A stretch of 64,000 nucleotides of DNA from Rathayibacter caricis DSM 15933 (GTDB lineage: Bacteria; Actinomycetota; Actinomycetes; Actinomycetales; Microbacteriaceae). Under the pieces are notes generated by a model, which saw nothing but the letters and a program-made list of their open reading frames with translations, had not been told where the DNA came from and did no database searches. Position numbers and translations under genes: made by a program. This document shows positions 53,246-62,134 of the stretch, piece after piece. The DNA is taken from NCBI RefSeq assembly GCF_003044275.1, contig NZ_PZPL01000001.1:1550001-1614000 (forward strand), given 5' to 3'. Numbering within the stretch: position 1 is the stretch's first letter; every line of letters starts with the position of its first letter.

Positions 53246-54178
53246 GTGGCTGAGCAGATCGGACGATGGTGGCGGCGCCGGCGCTTCTCGCGCGGCGTCG
53301 AGGTGCCGTACGCGGTGGGCACCTACCGGGAGGCGTGGCGGTCGTACCCGGTGCTCGTGCGCCAGTACCGGCCCGAGTACAACGAGGGCATCGTCCTGAG
53401 CCAGATCCCGCCGGCCGCCGACGTCTACCTCTGCTGGCTCTGCGACACGGGTCACCTGTTCGTGGCGACGCCCGAGGAGCAGCGGATGCGGCCGGGGCGC
53501 GAGCGACGGCGCTCGTCGTGGTGCCCGGACTGCGCCGAGGCGGCGGCTCCCCGAGCGCCGCGGGCGGCGCCGATGCGGGTGGACGTGGGGGAGCCGATGG
53601 TGGTGGCGCTCGCCCGGGCGGCGTCGGCGGGGCGCACTGCGTCACCTGCTGCCTCTGCGGCTGCTGCTCCCGTGCGCGCTGTCGCCCCGCGCCCCTCCTC
53701 CCGTCGCCCTCCGCGGCTCTGCTCGAAGACGCCGGATCTGCCTGTCGGCGAGCCGTTCGCGAGCCGCTGCGCTCCTCCGCCCGCCTCAGCCGTCGAGGCG
53801 CGGCTGCGGGCGCTGCTCGCGGAGCGCCTGCAGTTCGAGCCGGGGCTCACGGCGGTGCGGCTCAGGCAGCCGTTCTTCGACCACCTCGAGGCGTGGCCCG
53901 ACGTGGTGCTCGCCGAGCTGCGCGTCGCGATCGAGTACGACTCGACGGGTCGGCACGGGCTCGAGCACGTCGGGAAGCGCGAAGAGGCCGACCGGCGGAA
54001 GGACCGTGCGGTGAGAGCGGCCGGCTGGGAAGTGCTGCGCGTGCGGACGGGGAGGCTCGCTCCGCTCGGTCCGTTCGATCTGACCGCGTCGGCCGTCTCG
54101 CCGGCCCTCGCGGACCGGGTCCTCGAGCGGCTGCGCGAGATCCGCGGCCCGCTGCTCGTGGACGCGTGGTGCCGCTGA
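53246..54178 (+). CDS. zinc-ribbon plus DUF559-like nuclease domain protein
   Basis: The 310-residue protein has an N-terminal zinc-ribbon (residues ~60-95, LCWLCDTGH ... SSWCPDCAEA), an Ala/Pro/Arg-rich linker, and a C-terminal domain of the DUF559/VSR-like restriction fold (AELRVAIEYDSTGRHG, then KREEADRRKDRAVRAAGWEV with RVRTG). Conserved Glu, Asp and Lys fit a metal-dependent nuclease core. Target unknown. It converges with the GIY-YIG-like gene only 12 bases away. Confidence 0.75.
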   Translation: MAEQIGRWWRRRRFSRGVEVPYAVGTYREAWRSYPVLVRQYRPEYNEGIVLSQIPPAADVYLCWLCDTGHLFVATPEEQRMRPGRERRRSSWCPDCAEAAAPRAPRAAPMRVDVGEPMVVALARAASAGRTASPAASAAAAPVRAVAPRPSSRRPPRLCSKTPDLPVGEPFASRCAPPPASAVEARLRALLAERLQFEPGLTAVRLRQPFFDHLEAWPDVVLAELRVAIEYDSTGRHGLEHVGKREEADRRKDRAVRAAGWEVLRVRTGRLAPLGPFDLTASAVSPALADRVLERLREIRGPLLVDAWCR

Positions 54179-54190
54179 CTCCGGTGCTCG

Positions 54191-54760
54191 TCAGGTGCGC
54201 AGCGCCAGGGCCTCGCTGACCCAGCGGCGGTGAGTCGCCCACGGATCGGGCTCGCCCGCCCGCACCGTCTCGACGTGACGGTCGAGTGCGGGGCTCCGCG
54301 CGAACCACTCCGTGCGCTCGAGGCGCTCGGCCGCGAACTGCGCGTGCCGGTGCTGCTCGAGCGATCGACCGCCGCGCTCGAAGGCCAGCAGCTCCTCGTG
54401 CCGCAGCCGGTGCAGCCGCTGGCGAGGGTTCGCGCTCGTGCCGATCTTCAGCCGGTCGCCGAAGCGGATGTAGTACACCACCTCGACGCGCGGCGGCCCG
54501 AGCTCGCCGTCGGGCACCTCGCCGTGCCGCCACTCGCACGCGGCGCAGAGCCAGGCCGACGGCAGGCGGACGCCGAGCCGGGATCCGCAGACGGGGCACG
54601 GCGACGGCAGCGCGTCGACGACTCCGTCCTCGCGGGCGACCCAGTCGTGGGCGAGGCCGAGGTGCGCCGCGCACAGCGCGACGGGTGCGCCCGCCTCGGT
54701 CGGCAGAGCGCACCCGTCGATGCTGCAGGCGGTGACGGCGGCGGTGCGGCGGCGGGGCAT
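54191..54760 (-). CDS. zinc-finger plus GIY-YIG-like domain protein
   Basis: The 189-residue protein has cysteine pairs in its N-terminal half (CSIDGC, CPVCG, CAACEWRH) and a GIY-YIG/T5orf172-like domain (VEVVYYIRFGDRLKIGTSAN then RHEELLAFERGGRSLEQHRH, with LERTEWF). This fold cuts DNA in phage and mobile nucleases but also occurs in proteins of unknown role. ATG 54760 has TAGCGT six bases upstream. It lies 40 bases downstream of purB in the same direction but has its own promoter. Confidence 0.78.
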   Translation of the reverse strand: MPRRRTAAVTACSIDGCALPTEAGAPVALCAAHLGLAHDWVAREDGVVDALPSPCPVCGSRLGVRLPSAWLCAACEWRHGEVPDGELGPPRVEVVYYIRFGDRLKIGTSANPRQRLHRLRHEELLAFERGGRSLEQHRHAQFAAERLERTEWFARSPALDRHVETVRAGEPDPWATHRRWVSEALALRT

Positions 54761-54766
54761 GCCCCG

Positions 54767-54772
54767 ACGCTA
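54767..54772 (-). promoter_or_regulatory. -10 element of the GIY-YIG-like gene, leaderless
   Basis: Minus-strand TAGCGT, six bases (cggggc), then ATG. The hexamer is identical to that of the facing nuclease-like gene at 53234. Confidence 0.5.
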
Positions 54773-54800
54773 CGCACGACCGCCGACACCGGCGCCTCCG

Positions 54801-56180
54801 TCAGTTCAGGCGGTCGACCAGGGCCGAGGCGGCGCCCGTGTAGCCCGCGGGGGTCAGCGCCAGCAGACGCGCCTTCGCGGACCCGCCGATGTCGAGACCG
54901 TCGACGAAGGCCGCGAGGTCCTCGGCGCCGAGGCGCTTGCCGCGGGTGAGGTCCTTGAGCATCGCGTAGGGGTCGGTGATCGAGGAGCGCCCGGCGGTCA
55001 CCTCCGCGCGGATCACGGTCTGGATCGCCTCGGCGAGCACCTCCCAGTTGGTGTCGAGGTCGGCCGCGAGCGCGCGCGGGTCGAGGTCGATCTCGAGCAG
55101 GCCGCGCGCGATGTTGTCGAGGGCGAGCAGGGAATGGCCGAAGGCGACTCCGATGTTGCGCTGCGTCGTCGAGTCGGTCAGGTCGCGCTGCAGCCGGGAG
55201 GTGACGAGGGTCTGCGCGAGGGAGTCGAGCAGTGCGCTCGAGAGCTCGAGGTTGGCCTCGGCGTTCTCGAACCGGATCGGGTTGATCTTGTGCGGCATGG
55301 TCGACGAGCCCGTCGCTCCGGCCTGCGGGATCTGCCGGAAGTAGCCGAGCGAGATGTAGGTCCAGATGTCCGTGCAGATGTTGTGCAGGATCCGGTTGGC
55401 GTGCGCGGCCTTGCCGTAGAGCTCGGCCTGCCAGTCGTGCGACTCGATCTGGGTGGTCAGCGGGTTGAAGTCGAGACCGAGCGAGGTGACGAACTCCTCG
55501 GCGAGACCGGCCCAGTCGACGTCGGGATCGGCGGCGAGGTGCGCGGCGAACGTGCCGGTCGCTCCGCTGAACTTGCCCAGGTACTCCGTGGCGTCGATCT
55601 GCGCGAGGACGCGCTCGAGGCGGTACGCGTAGACCGCGAACTCCTTGCCCATCGTGGTCGGCGTCGCCGGCTGGCCGTGCGTGCGGCTGAGCATGGACTC
55701 GTCGCGGTAGCGCACCGCCAGCTCGCGGAGGGAGTCGACGACCGAGCGGAGCTTGGGCTGCCAGATCTCGCCGACGGCCTGGCGCACGACGATCGCGTAG
55801 GAGAGGTTGTTGATGTCCTCGCTGGTGGCGGCGAAGTGGGTGAGCTCGGCGATGCGGCCCAGGCCCAGGTCGGCCAGCCAGTGACGGACGAGGTACTCCA
55901 CGGCCTTCACGTCGTGGCGGGTGGTCGCCTCGAGGGTCGCGAGCTCGTCGATCTCGGCCTGGCCGAAGTCGCGGGCGCGACGGCGCAGCTCCTCGGCCGT
56001 GGCGGCGTCGACGGGCTCGGAGCCGAACAGCCGTCGGTCGGTCAGGGCGAGCAGCCACTCGACCTCGACGTGCACCCGCGCCCGGTTCAGGCCCGCCTCC
56101 GAGAGGTACTCGCCGAGCGAGGAGACGGCGGAGCTGTAGCGGCCGTCGAGCGGGCTGAGCGGCTGGAGGGGGAGCGTCAT
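54801..56180 (-). CDS. purB: adenylosuccinate lyase
   Basis: The 459-residue enzyme has the fumarase/aspartase superfamily signature GSSTMPHKINPIRFEN, SRTHGQPATPTTMGKE with catalytic His, and TSEDINN. PurB catalyses two fumarate-releasing steps of purine synthesis (SAICAR to AICAR, and adenylosuccinate to AMP). The ATG overlaps the stop of the upstream phosphatase gene by four bases (ATGA), so translation is coupled. Confidence 0.95.
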   Translation of the reverse strand: MTLPLQPLSPLDGRYSSAVSSLGEYLSEAGLNRARVHVEVEWLLALTDRRLFGSEPVDAATAEELRRRARDFGQAEIDELATLEATTRHDVKAVEYLVRHWLADLGLGRIAELTHFAATSEDINNLSYAIVVRQAVGEIWQPKLRSVVDSLRELAVRYRDESMLSRTHGQPATPTTMGKEFAVYAYRLERVLAQIDATEYLGKFSGATGTFAAHLAADPDVDWAGLAEEFVTSLGLDFNPLTTQIESHDWQAELYGKAAHANRILHNICTDIWTYISLGYFRQIPQAGATGSSTMPHKINPIRFENAEANLELSSALLDSLAQTLVTSRLQRDLTDSTTQRNIGVAFGHSLLALDNIARGLLEIDLDPRALAADLDTNWEVLAEAIQTVIRAEVTAGRSSITDPYAMLKDLTRGKRLGAEDLAAFVDGLDIGGSAKARLLALTPAGYTGAASALVDRLN

Positions 56181-56737
56181 GCGGTGGTGCCTTCCGGTTC
56201 TCGGGGGGAGTCGGTGAGGGACGCGCGGTTGCCGCGCAGTCCGGGTTCGATCTGGGCGAAGAGCGACTCGCAGGCCCGCTCGATGAGCGCGAGCACGGAG
56301 TCGAACGCCGCCGCATCGGAATAGTAGGGGTCGGGCACGTCGCCCTGCGGGGAGAGGCCCGGCTCGAAGGCGAGCAGTCGGCGGACCTTCTGGCGGTCGA
56401 CGTCCGTCCGCGCCCAGGAGCGCAGGGCGCGCTCGTGACCATGGTCGAGGGCGACGACCAGGTCGAACTCCCCGAACCGCGAGGGATCGAAGAGCTGGGC
56501 GCGGTGGCGGGCGCCGTCCAGGCCCCGTCGCTCGAGGGCGTCGAGCGCGCGGTGGTCGGCCTGCTCGCCGAGATGCCACTCGCCGGTGCCGGCCGACGTG
56601 ATCTCGATGACCGAGCCGAGGCCTGCCCGCTCGGCCAGCGAGCGCAGGACGACCTCGGCCATCGGCGATCGGCAGATGTTGCCGGTGCAGACGAAGCACA
56701 CGGCGAAGGCCGAGGGCGCGAGGGGGCGGGGGGTCAC
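56177..56737 (-). CDS. low-molecular-weight protein-tyrosine phosphatase
   Basis: The 186-residue protein has the phosphatase loop VCFVCTGNICRSPMAEV (C17, R23 of the Cx5R motif) and the acid Asp in VPDPYYSD. It dephosphorylates tyrosine or arginine residues. Such enzymes often reverse capsule kinase phosphorylation, but the co-polymerase in this window has no intact kinase site. A CAGAAT element lies six bases before the GTG. Overlap with purB ties the two in one operon. Confidence 0.88.
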   Translation of the reverse strand: MTPRPLAPSAFAVCFVCTGNICRSPMAEVVLRSLAERAGLGSVIEITSAGTGEWHLGEQADHRALDALERRGLDGARHRAQLFDPSRFGEFDLVVALDHGHERALRSWARTDVDRQKVRRLLAFEPGLSPQGDVPDPYYSDAAAFDSVLALIERACESLFAQIEPGLRGNRASLTDSPREPEGTTA

Positions 56738-56743
56738 CCGCTC

Positions 56744-56749
56744 ATTCTG
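56744..56749 (-). promoter_or_regulatory. -10-like element of the phosphatase-purB operon
   Basis: Minus-strand CAGAAT, six bases (gagcgg), then GTG; a weaker hexamer than other leaderless candidates. Confidence 0.35.
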
Positions 56750-56859
56750 GTGCACGAGGGCTCCCTCACACCCGGTCGATCCGCTCCGTCCTCCCCCGAA
56801 CCGACCCGGCAGTGCCCGACCGCCCGGTCGTGTGGCGATGCTGGCTCCGCGGGGGCCCG

Positions 56860-57090
56860 ATGACGGAGGCGAGCACGGTGATCGAGCACACGGCGCACGG
56901 GGCGGGGCCGCAGCTCCGCGTCCTCGCGGAGAGGGTGGGCGAGCTGCGGGCGGAGGCGTCCGGGCTCGTCCCCGACGCCGACTGGGAGGACGCGGCGGCG
57001 AGGGGCTTCGCGGAGCGGGCGGCCCGGATCCTGGGCGATCTCGCGGTCCTCGAGGCGAGCGCGGCGATGCTCGCGGAGGGCGTGCGGTGA
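56860..57090 (+). CDS. WXG100-like small helical protein
   Basis: The 76-residue protein is two predicted helices separated by a turn with DWEDAAARGF (W42), resembling the WxG turn of WXG100/ESX proteins but with E in the middle and D instead of G. No signal peptide. Its stop overlaps the start of the hydrolase gene (GTGA). It may be the secretion partner or chaperone of that hydrolase. No ESX ATPase genes are in the window. Confidence 0.65.
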   Translation: MTEASTVIEHTAHGAGPQLRVLAERVGELRAEASGLVPDADWEDAAARGFAERAARILGDLAVLEASAAMLAEGVR

Positions 57091-58535
57091 CCGCGCGGGT
57101 CGAGACGCTCGAGCTCGACGAGCGGAAGCGGATGCTGAGCGTGCTCGGGGCGGGTCTCACCGAGTGCGCGGCCGGGGTCGACGCGGCGGCGCCGGCCGTC
57201 GCGCTCACCTCGCCGGAGCGCTCGGGCGAGCTCGGCCTCCTCGGCGCGCGGCTGCGCGTGCTCGCCCAGGAGGCGGACGTGCTGCGGGCGGCTCTGGCGA
57301 GCGCCGCTGCCGCGTACGAGCGGGCGGAGGAGCCGCCGCCGCTGCCACCCGGCTCCGCTCCCGTCGTCGCGGTGGTCGCCTTCGCGCGACGGGCGGAGGA
57401 GTCGCTCGGGCACCGCGCACCGACGGCGCTCGCGGACGCCGCGGCGCTCGTGCGGGCGACGACGGAGGTGGTGCACGATGTCGGAGCGGCGCTGCTCGCG
57501 GGCGGCGACCGGGCCGCGCTCGAGCAGGAGCGCGACGAGCTGGTGCGGGCGCTGCTGGGCGATCCGCTGGTGCTCGAGGGGATCCGCGCACTGATCTCGA
57601 CGATCGGGTTGGGGACCGAGATCGGAGTACTGCTGCTGCCGCCGCCGATCGCGGCCGCACTCGGCGCCCCGCCTGACGAGCGGGTGATCGGCACCGGCGT
57701 CGGCTCGGCGTCGGGGGTGCTCGTCGTGCTCGGGACGCTGCTGGGCGCGGTGCCCCCGCCGGGTGAGCGGCGGCTCCGTCTCGAGCGGGCGGATCCTCCT
57801 GCGCCGCCCTTCGGATCGGCCGCCGCCCCGCCGCGCGGCTGGGGCGAGCTCGCGGGGCGGGTCCCGCCGAGCGACCCGGACGGGCCGCAGGTCGTGATCG
57901 AGCGCTACGGATCGGAGTGGCTCGTCGCCGTCTCGGGGACGACCGACTGGAGCGGGGATCCCGCGCAGGCCTTCGGGGCCGCCGCGAACCTGCAGGCGAT
58001 GAGCGGGAGCGCCGGGACCTCGGTGCAGGGGACGCTGGCCGCGATGGAGGCGGCGGGCGTGCCTCCGGGAGCGCCCGTCACGATCGTCGCGCACTCGCAG
58101 GGCGGGCTGATCGCGGCGCGCGTCGCGCAGTCGGGGCGGTACGACGTGCACGACGTCGTCGCGTTCGGCAGCCCGATCCGGGGTCTGGATCTGCCCGACG
58201 GCACCAGGACCGTGTCGGTCGAGCACTCGGACGACCTGGTGCCGGCCCTCGCCGGATTCGGGCGGACCAGTGCGCTGGAGCCGGGCGTCGTCCGCGTGGA
58301 GCGGGGGTCCGATCCCGTCGCGACGCTGCAGGAGGGCGCCGTGCCCGCGCACGCACTCCACTCCTACATCGCGACCGCGCAGACCCTCGACAGCGACCCG
58401 CGCCTGGCGGTCGCCGGGGCGGGGCTCTTCGCCCTGTGGCGCTCGGCTCCCGACTCCCGGGTCGGCGTCCGGCTGACGACGGTGCCGGTCAGTTCTCGCG
58501 GCCCCGCAGGAACGGGCGCACGAGGAGCCCGATGA
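57087..58535 (+). CDS. alpha/beta hydrolase with WXG-like N-terminal helices
   Basis: The 482-residue protein has a helical N-terminal region (residues ~1-150), a Gly/Leu-rich hydrophobic middle (~165-220) and a C-terminal hydrolase domain. The nucleophile is in [15 protein letters not shown] (near residue 336); Asp is probably in HSDDLVP and His in PAHALHSY. This layout resembles actinobacterial DUF1023-type or secreted lipase-like effectors. Its last 47 bases overlap the convergent membrane-protein gene, so the final residues are uncertain. Confidence 0.75.
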   Translation: MTARVETLELDERKRMLSVLGAGLTECAAGVDAAAPAVALTSPERSGELGLLGARLRVLAQEADVLRAALASAAAAYERAEEPPPLPPGSAPVVAVVAFARRAEESLGHRAPTALADAAALVRATTEVVHDVGAALLAGGDRAALEQERDELVRALLGDPLVLEGIRALISTIGLGTEIGVLLLPPPIAAALGAPPDERVIGTGVGSASGVLVVLGTLLGAVPPPGERRLRLERADPPAPPFGSAAAPPRGWGELAGRVPPSDPDGPQVVIERYGSEWLVAVSGTTDWSGDPAQAFGAAANLQAMSGSAGTSVQGTLAAMEAAGVPPGAPVTIVAHSQGGLIAARVAQSGRYDVHDVVAFGSPIRGLDLPDGTRTVSVEHSDDLVPALAGFGRTSALEPGVVRVERGSDPVATLQEGAVPAHALHSYIATAQTLDSDPRLAVAGAGLFALWRSAPDSRVGVRLTTVPVSSRGPAGTGARGAR

Positions 58536-58887
58536 ACCAGTTGACGATCGCGAGCACGAGGGCGCCGAGCACGCCCCACCAGAAGCCGTCCACCTCGAGT
58601 CCGAACCCGAACAGGCCGCTGACCCAGGCGGTCAGGAGCAGGAGCGCCCCGTTGACGAGGAACGAGATCAGTCCGAGCGTGAGCAGGTACAGCGGGAACG
58701 CGACCACGCGGATCACGCCGCCGACGACGGCGTTCACGACTCCGAAGATCACCGCCACGAGGAGGTACGTGAGGACGGCGGCGGTGGCCCCCTCCTCGTA
58801 CGGAGCGACGCGCACCCCCGCCACCACGAGCGTGGTGAGCCAGATCGCGACGGCGTTGGTCAGGAGGCCGAGGAGGAGTCTGCGCAT
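58489..58887 (-). CDS. phage-holin-4/DUF360-like membrane protein
   Basis: The 132-residue protein has four hydrophobic segments with [20 protein letters not shown] and [14 protein letters not shown], typical of the family PF04020 (holin-4 superfamily) found widely in bacteria. Function unknown. The ATG has GGAGG and a GATAGT element six bases upstream. The same frame is open through the preceding lipoprotein gene because of that gene's frameshift. Confidence 0.82.
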   Translation of the reverse strand: MRRLLLGLLTNAVAIWLTTLVVAGVRVAPYEEGATAAVLTYLLVAVIFGVVNAVVGGVIRVVAFPLYLLTLGLISFLVNGALLLLTAWVSGLFGFGLEVDGFWWGVLGALVLAIVNWFIGLLVRPFLRGREN

Positions 58888-58933
58888 GCCTCCACTATCC
58901 CGGTCCGCGGGGCCGTCCGCGAGAGCCGGTGGG

Positions 58934-59787
58934 TCAGCGGGGGTCGTCGATCGACGGCGAGGGGACGGGCGGGCAGAGCGAGGGGTCGCTGCCGCAGTCG
59001 GGGATCGGATCGATCGGCGGCTGCCGGGTCGGAGTGGGCTCGGGCTCCTCCGGTGGTTCCGGTTGCACGGGGGCGGCGGCGGCTCCGGCTGCGCGGGGGG
59101 CGCCGTCGGCTGCGGCTCGACGGGCGGCTCGGTCGGAGTCGGCTCCGGGGTGGGCTGCGCGGGTGGGGGAGTGGCCGCGGGCGGCTGGGGTGCCTGCGTG
59201 GCGCGCGGCGGGACTCCGCTGCCGGGAGGCGGGATCAGCGGGTCCCGCGCGTCCAGCACGGCGCGGGCCGGAGCGGCCAGACCGCCGCGGGCGGCGACGG
59301 CCGCCTCGAGCTCCCCCATCGCGGTGCGCAGTGCGGCTCGGCGGGCGCTGGACCCGGAGCCGGAGGCGAGGGTTCCGGCGCCGAGGCCCAGCACGCGGTC
59401 AGCGACGACGAGTTCGGCGTCGACGGCGGCATCGGCCGCGGCCGTCAGCTCCTCGGTCGAGACGCCCGCGAGGGCGGCGGTGAGAGCGGGGACGGAGGCG
59501 AGGAGGTCGCCCCTGGCGCTGCCCTCGACCGAGCGGTCGGTGGCCGCGAGGAGGGCGAGCACGTCGTCGCGGACGCTCAGCGCCCGCTCCTTCGCCGCGG
59601 TGAACTCGGCCGGAGCGGTCACCTCGATCGACGTCTCGCGGGGCGTCGGAGGGGGACCGGCCGCGTCCTCCTGCGGGGTGCATGCGACGAGCGCGAGGGT
59701 CAGCAGGCCCGCCGAGACGGCGGCGACGACGCCGTGAGGCGCCCGGTGCGCACCAGGGCACCGCTCGGTTCGCCGTCGACTCCGCAT
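58934..59787 (-). pseudogene. lipoprotein with proline-rich tail, apparent frameshift
   Basis: The protein starts with a lipoprotein signal (LALVAC, C36). A helical domain of about 150 residues follows, then a Pro/Thr/Glu-rich tail. In the tail the reading frame is lost at a run of five Gs (plus strand 59069-59073). One extra base there would restore a sensible end ([20 protein letters not shown] ... PSIDDPR) with stop at 58934. As given, the frame instead continues into the next membrane-protein gene. Either a sequencing error or a real mutation. Function unknown. A TAAGGT element lies six bases before the ATG. Confidence 0.75.
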
Positions 59788-59793
59788 GACGGC

Positions 59794-59799
59794 ACCTTA
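59794..59799 (-). promoter_or_regulatory. -10 element of the lipoprotein gene, leaderless
   Basis: Minus-strand TAAGGT, six bases (gccgtc), then ATG. Confidence 0.5.
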
Positions 59800-59877
59800 T
59801 CGGGGGACAGGGCCACGATCGGCCCCCGAAGAAGGGAGGTTGCCGCGGGCCAGGGGGTGTGTGTCCCCCCTGCCGCC

Positions 59878-59883
59878 TACCAT
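59878..59883 (+). promoter_or_regulatory. -10 element of hisC, leaderless
   Basis: TACCAT, six bases (gggcgg), then GTG at 59890. Confidence 0.5.
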
Positions 59884-59889
59884 GGGCGG

Positions 59890-60996
59890 GTGACAGACCC
59901 GTCGGCCCCTCCCGTCCGCCTCCGCCCCGAGATCCTCGCCCTCCCGGCCTACCGCCAGGGTCGAGCGGCGGCCGCCGACGCGTTCAAGCTGTCCTCGAAC
60001 GAGAATCCGTTCGATCCGCTGCCCTCCGTCCTGCACGAAGTGCACGCGGTGAGCGACTTCAACCGCTACCCCGATGCGGCGGCGACCGCCCTGCGGACGG
60101 CGCTCGCCGAGGAGTACGGCGTCGGGCTCGACGAGGTGATCGTCGGGGCCGGATCCGTCGCCGTCATCGCGCAGCTCATCAGCGCGGCGGCCGGAGCGGG
60201 CGACGAGGTCGTCTACGCCTGGCGCTCGTTCGAGGCGTACCCCTCGCTCGTCACCACCGCCGGAGCGACGAGCGTGCGCGTCCCGCTGCGCGCCGACGAC
60301 ACGCACGACCTCGACGCGATGGCGCTGGCGATCACCGAGCGCACCCGCCTGGTGATCGTCTGCAGCCCCAACAACCCCACCGGCACGATCGCGGCCGCCG
60401 ACGACGTCGAGGCGTTCCTCGAGCGGGTCCCGAGCGACGTCCTCGTCCTCCTCGACGAGGCGTACGCCGAGTTCGTCGACGACGAGCGCGCCGTCGACGG
60501 CACGGCGCTGCTCGGCCGGTACCCCAACCTGGTGATCGCCCGCACCTTCTCCAAGGCCTACGGGCTCGCGGGACTGCGCGTCGGCTACGCGATCGGCCAC
60601 CCCCGGATCCTCGACGCCGCCCGGTCCACCGCGATCCCGCTCTCGGTGACCCGCTTCGCCGAGACCGCCGCCGTCGCGTCCCTCCGGCACCGCGAGGAGC
60701 TGCTCGAGCGCGTGCACCGCATCGTCGCCCTCCGCGACCGCGTGCAGCAGTCGCTCCGGGAGGCGGGCTGGACGCTGCCCGACTCGCAGGCCAACTTCCT
60801 CTGGTTCGACACGCGCGAGCAGACGGAGTGGGCCGCGGGCGTCTACGAGCGGGCCGGCGTCGTCGTCCGGGCGTTCCCGCCGGAGGGCATCCGGGTCTCG
60901 ATCGGCGAGGAGGAGTCTGTCGACAAGCTCCTCTCGGCGGCGGCCGAGATTGTGGGGTCCCTCCCGCAGGGGCATCCCGCGAGGCGGATAGGTTAG
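59890..60996 (+). CDS. hisC: histidinol-phosphate/aromatic aminotransferase
   Basis: The 368-residue PLP-dependent class I/II aminotransferase has [31 protein letters not shown] and the PLP lysine in [16 protein letters not shown] (near residue 221), with the C-terminal Arg in [10 protein letters not shown]. It matches HisC. In many actinobacteria a HisC paralogue acts on phenylalanine or tyrosine (Pat). Placement just before a 2-oxoacid dehydrogenase suggests it could supply 2-oxoacids. The GTG start is set by the -10 element six bases upstream. Confidence 0.85.
   Translation: MTDPSAPPVRLRPEILALPAYRQGRAAAADAFKLSSNENPFDPLPSVLHEVHAVSDFNRYPDAAATALRTALAEEYGVGLDEVIVGAGSVAVIAQLISAAAGAGDEVVYAWRSFEAYPSLVTTAGATSVRVPLRADDTHDLDAMALAITERTRLVIVCSPNNPTGTIAAADDVEAFLERVPSDVLVLLDEAYAEFVDDERAVDGTALLGRYPNLVIARTFSKAYGLAGLRVGYAIGHPRILDAARSTAIPLSVTRFAETAAVASLRHREELLERVHRIVALRDRVQQSLREAGWTLPDSQANFLWFDTREQTEWAAGVYERAGVVVRAFPPEGIRVSIGEEESVDKLLSAAAEIVGSLPQGHPARRIG
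60989..60994 (+). promoter_or_regulatory. -10 element of the E1 alpha operon, leaderless
   Basis: TAGGTT, six bases (agtcgg), then GTG at 61001. The hexamer overlaps the last codons and stop of hisC, so the dehydrogenase operon can be transcribed independently. Confidence 0.5.
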
Positions 60997-61000
60997 TCGG

Positions 61001-62134
61001 GTGGTAGTCACCAGCACGGAGTCGCCGACGGTCCAGTTCCTCACCGCGGACGGGCGCTTCGCCCCGACCCCCGCGGCAGAGCAGTACGCCTCCTTCCTCG
61101 ACGGGATCGGCGAGGAGCAGCACCGCTCGTTCTACCGCGAGATGGCGGTGGTCCGCCGCTTCGACAAGGAGGCCGCGAACCTCCAGCGGCAGGGTCAGCT
61201 CGGGCTCTGGGTGCCCAGCCACGGCCAGGAGGCGGCGCAGGTCGGCTCGGCCTTCGCGATGCGCCCGCAGGACCACGTGTTCCCCTCCTACCGCGAGCAC
61301 GTCGTCGGCAAGATCCGCGGCATCGACCTGCTGAACGTCCTCGCGCTGCTGCGCGGCACCACGCACGGCGGCTGGGATCCCACCGATCCGGCGAACGGCA
61401 ACTTCCACCTCTACACGCTCGTGCTCGGGTCGCAGGCGCTGCACTCCACCGGCTACGCGATGGGGCTGACCTTCGACGGGGCGACCGGCACCGGCGACCC
61501 CGAGAAGGACGCGGCGGTCGTCGTCTACTTCGGCGACGGCGCCTCGAGCCAGGGCGACGTCAGCGAGGCGATGGTCTTCGCCGCGAGCTACCGGACACCC
61601 CAGGTCTTCTTCCTGCAGAACAACCACTACGCGATCTCGGTGCCCGTGGCGACGCAGTCGCGCAGCCCGCTCTACCTCCGCTCCTCCGGCTTCGGGATCC
61701 CCGGCGTGCAGATCGACGGCAACGACGTGCTCGCGAGCTATGCCGTCACCGCCAAGCACCTCCAGGACGCCCGCTCGGGCGGCGGACCCCAGTTCATCGA
61801 GGCGCTCACCTACCGCATCGGCGCGCACACCTCGAGCGACGACCCGACGAAGTACCGCACCGACGACGAGCTCGCCTCGTGGATCGCGAAGGACCCGCTC
61901 ACGCGCTTCGCCGCGTACCTGCGCACCGAGGGAGTGGAGCAGTCCTTCTTCGACGAGGTCGACGCGGAGGCGGAGGACTACGCGTCCGACATCCGCCGCC
62001 GGCTGCTCGAGCTGGAGGCGCCGCCGGTCGACGTGATCTTCGACCACGTGTACTCGGAACCGCATCCGCAGGTGGCCGAGCAGAAGGCGTGGCTGCAGCG
62101 CTACGAGGACTCGTTCGGAGGCGACCCGCGATGA
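61001..62134 (+). CDS. 2-oxoacid dehydrogenase E1 component, alpha subunit
   Basis: The 377-residue subunit has the thiamine diphosphate motif YFGDGASSQGDVSEAM (near residue 178) ending in LQNNHYAIS, and the phosphorylation-loop-like RIGAHTSSDDPTKYR. Together with the beta subunit it decarboxylates pyruvate or branched-chain 2-oxoacids and transfers the acyl group to E2 lipoyl. The two substrates cannot be separated by eye. It overlaps the beta-subunit gene by four bases (ATGA). Confidence 0.92.
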   Translation: MVVTSTESPTVQFLTADGRFAPTPAAEQYASFLDGIGEEQHRSFYREMAVVRRFDKEAANLQRQGQLGLWVPSHGQEAAQVGSAFAMRPQDHVFPSYREHVVGKIRGIDLLNVLALLRGTTHGGWDPTDPANGNFHLYTLVLGSQALHSTGYAMGLTFDGATGTGDPEKDAAVVVYFGDGASSQGDVSEAMVFAASYRTPQVFFLQNNHYAISVPVATQSRSPLYLRSSGFGIPGVQIDGNDVLASYAVTAKHLQDARSGGGPQFIEALTYRIGAHTSSDDPTKYRTDDELASWIAKDPLTRFAAYLRTEGVEQSFFDEVDAEAEDYASDIRRRLLELEAPPVDVIFDHVYSEPHPQVAEQKAWLQRYEDSFGGDPR

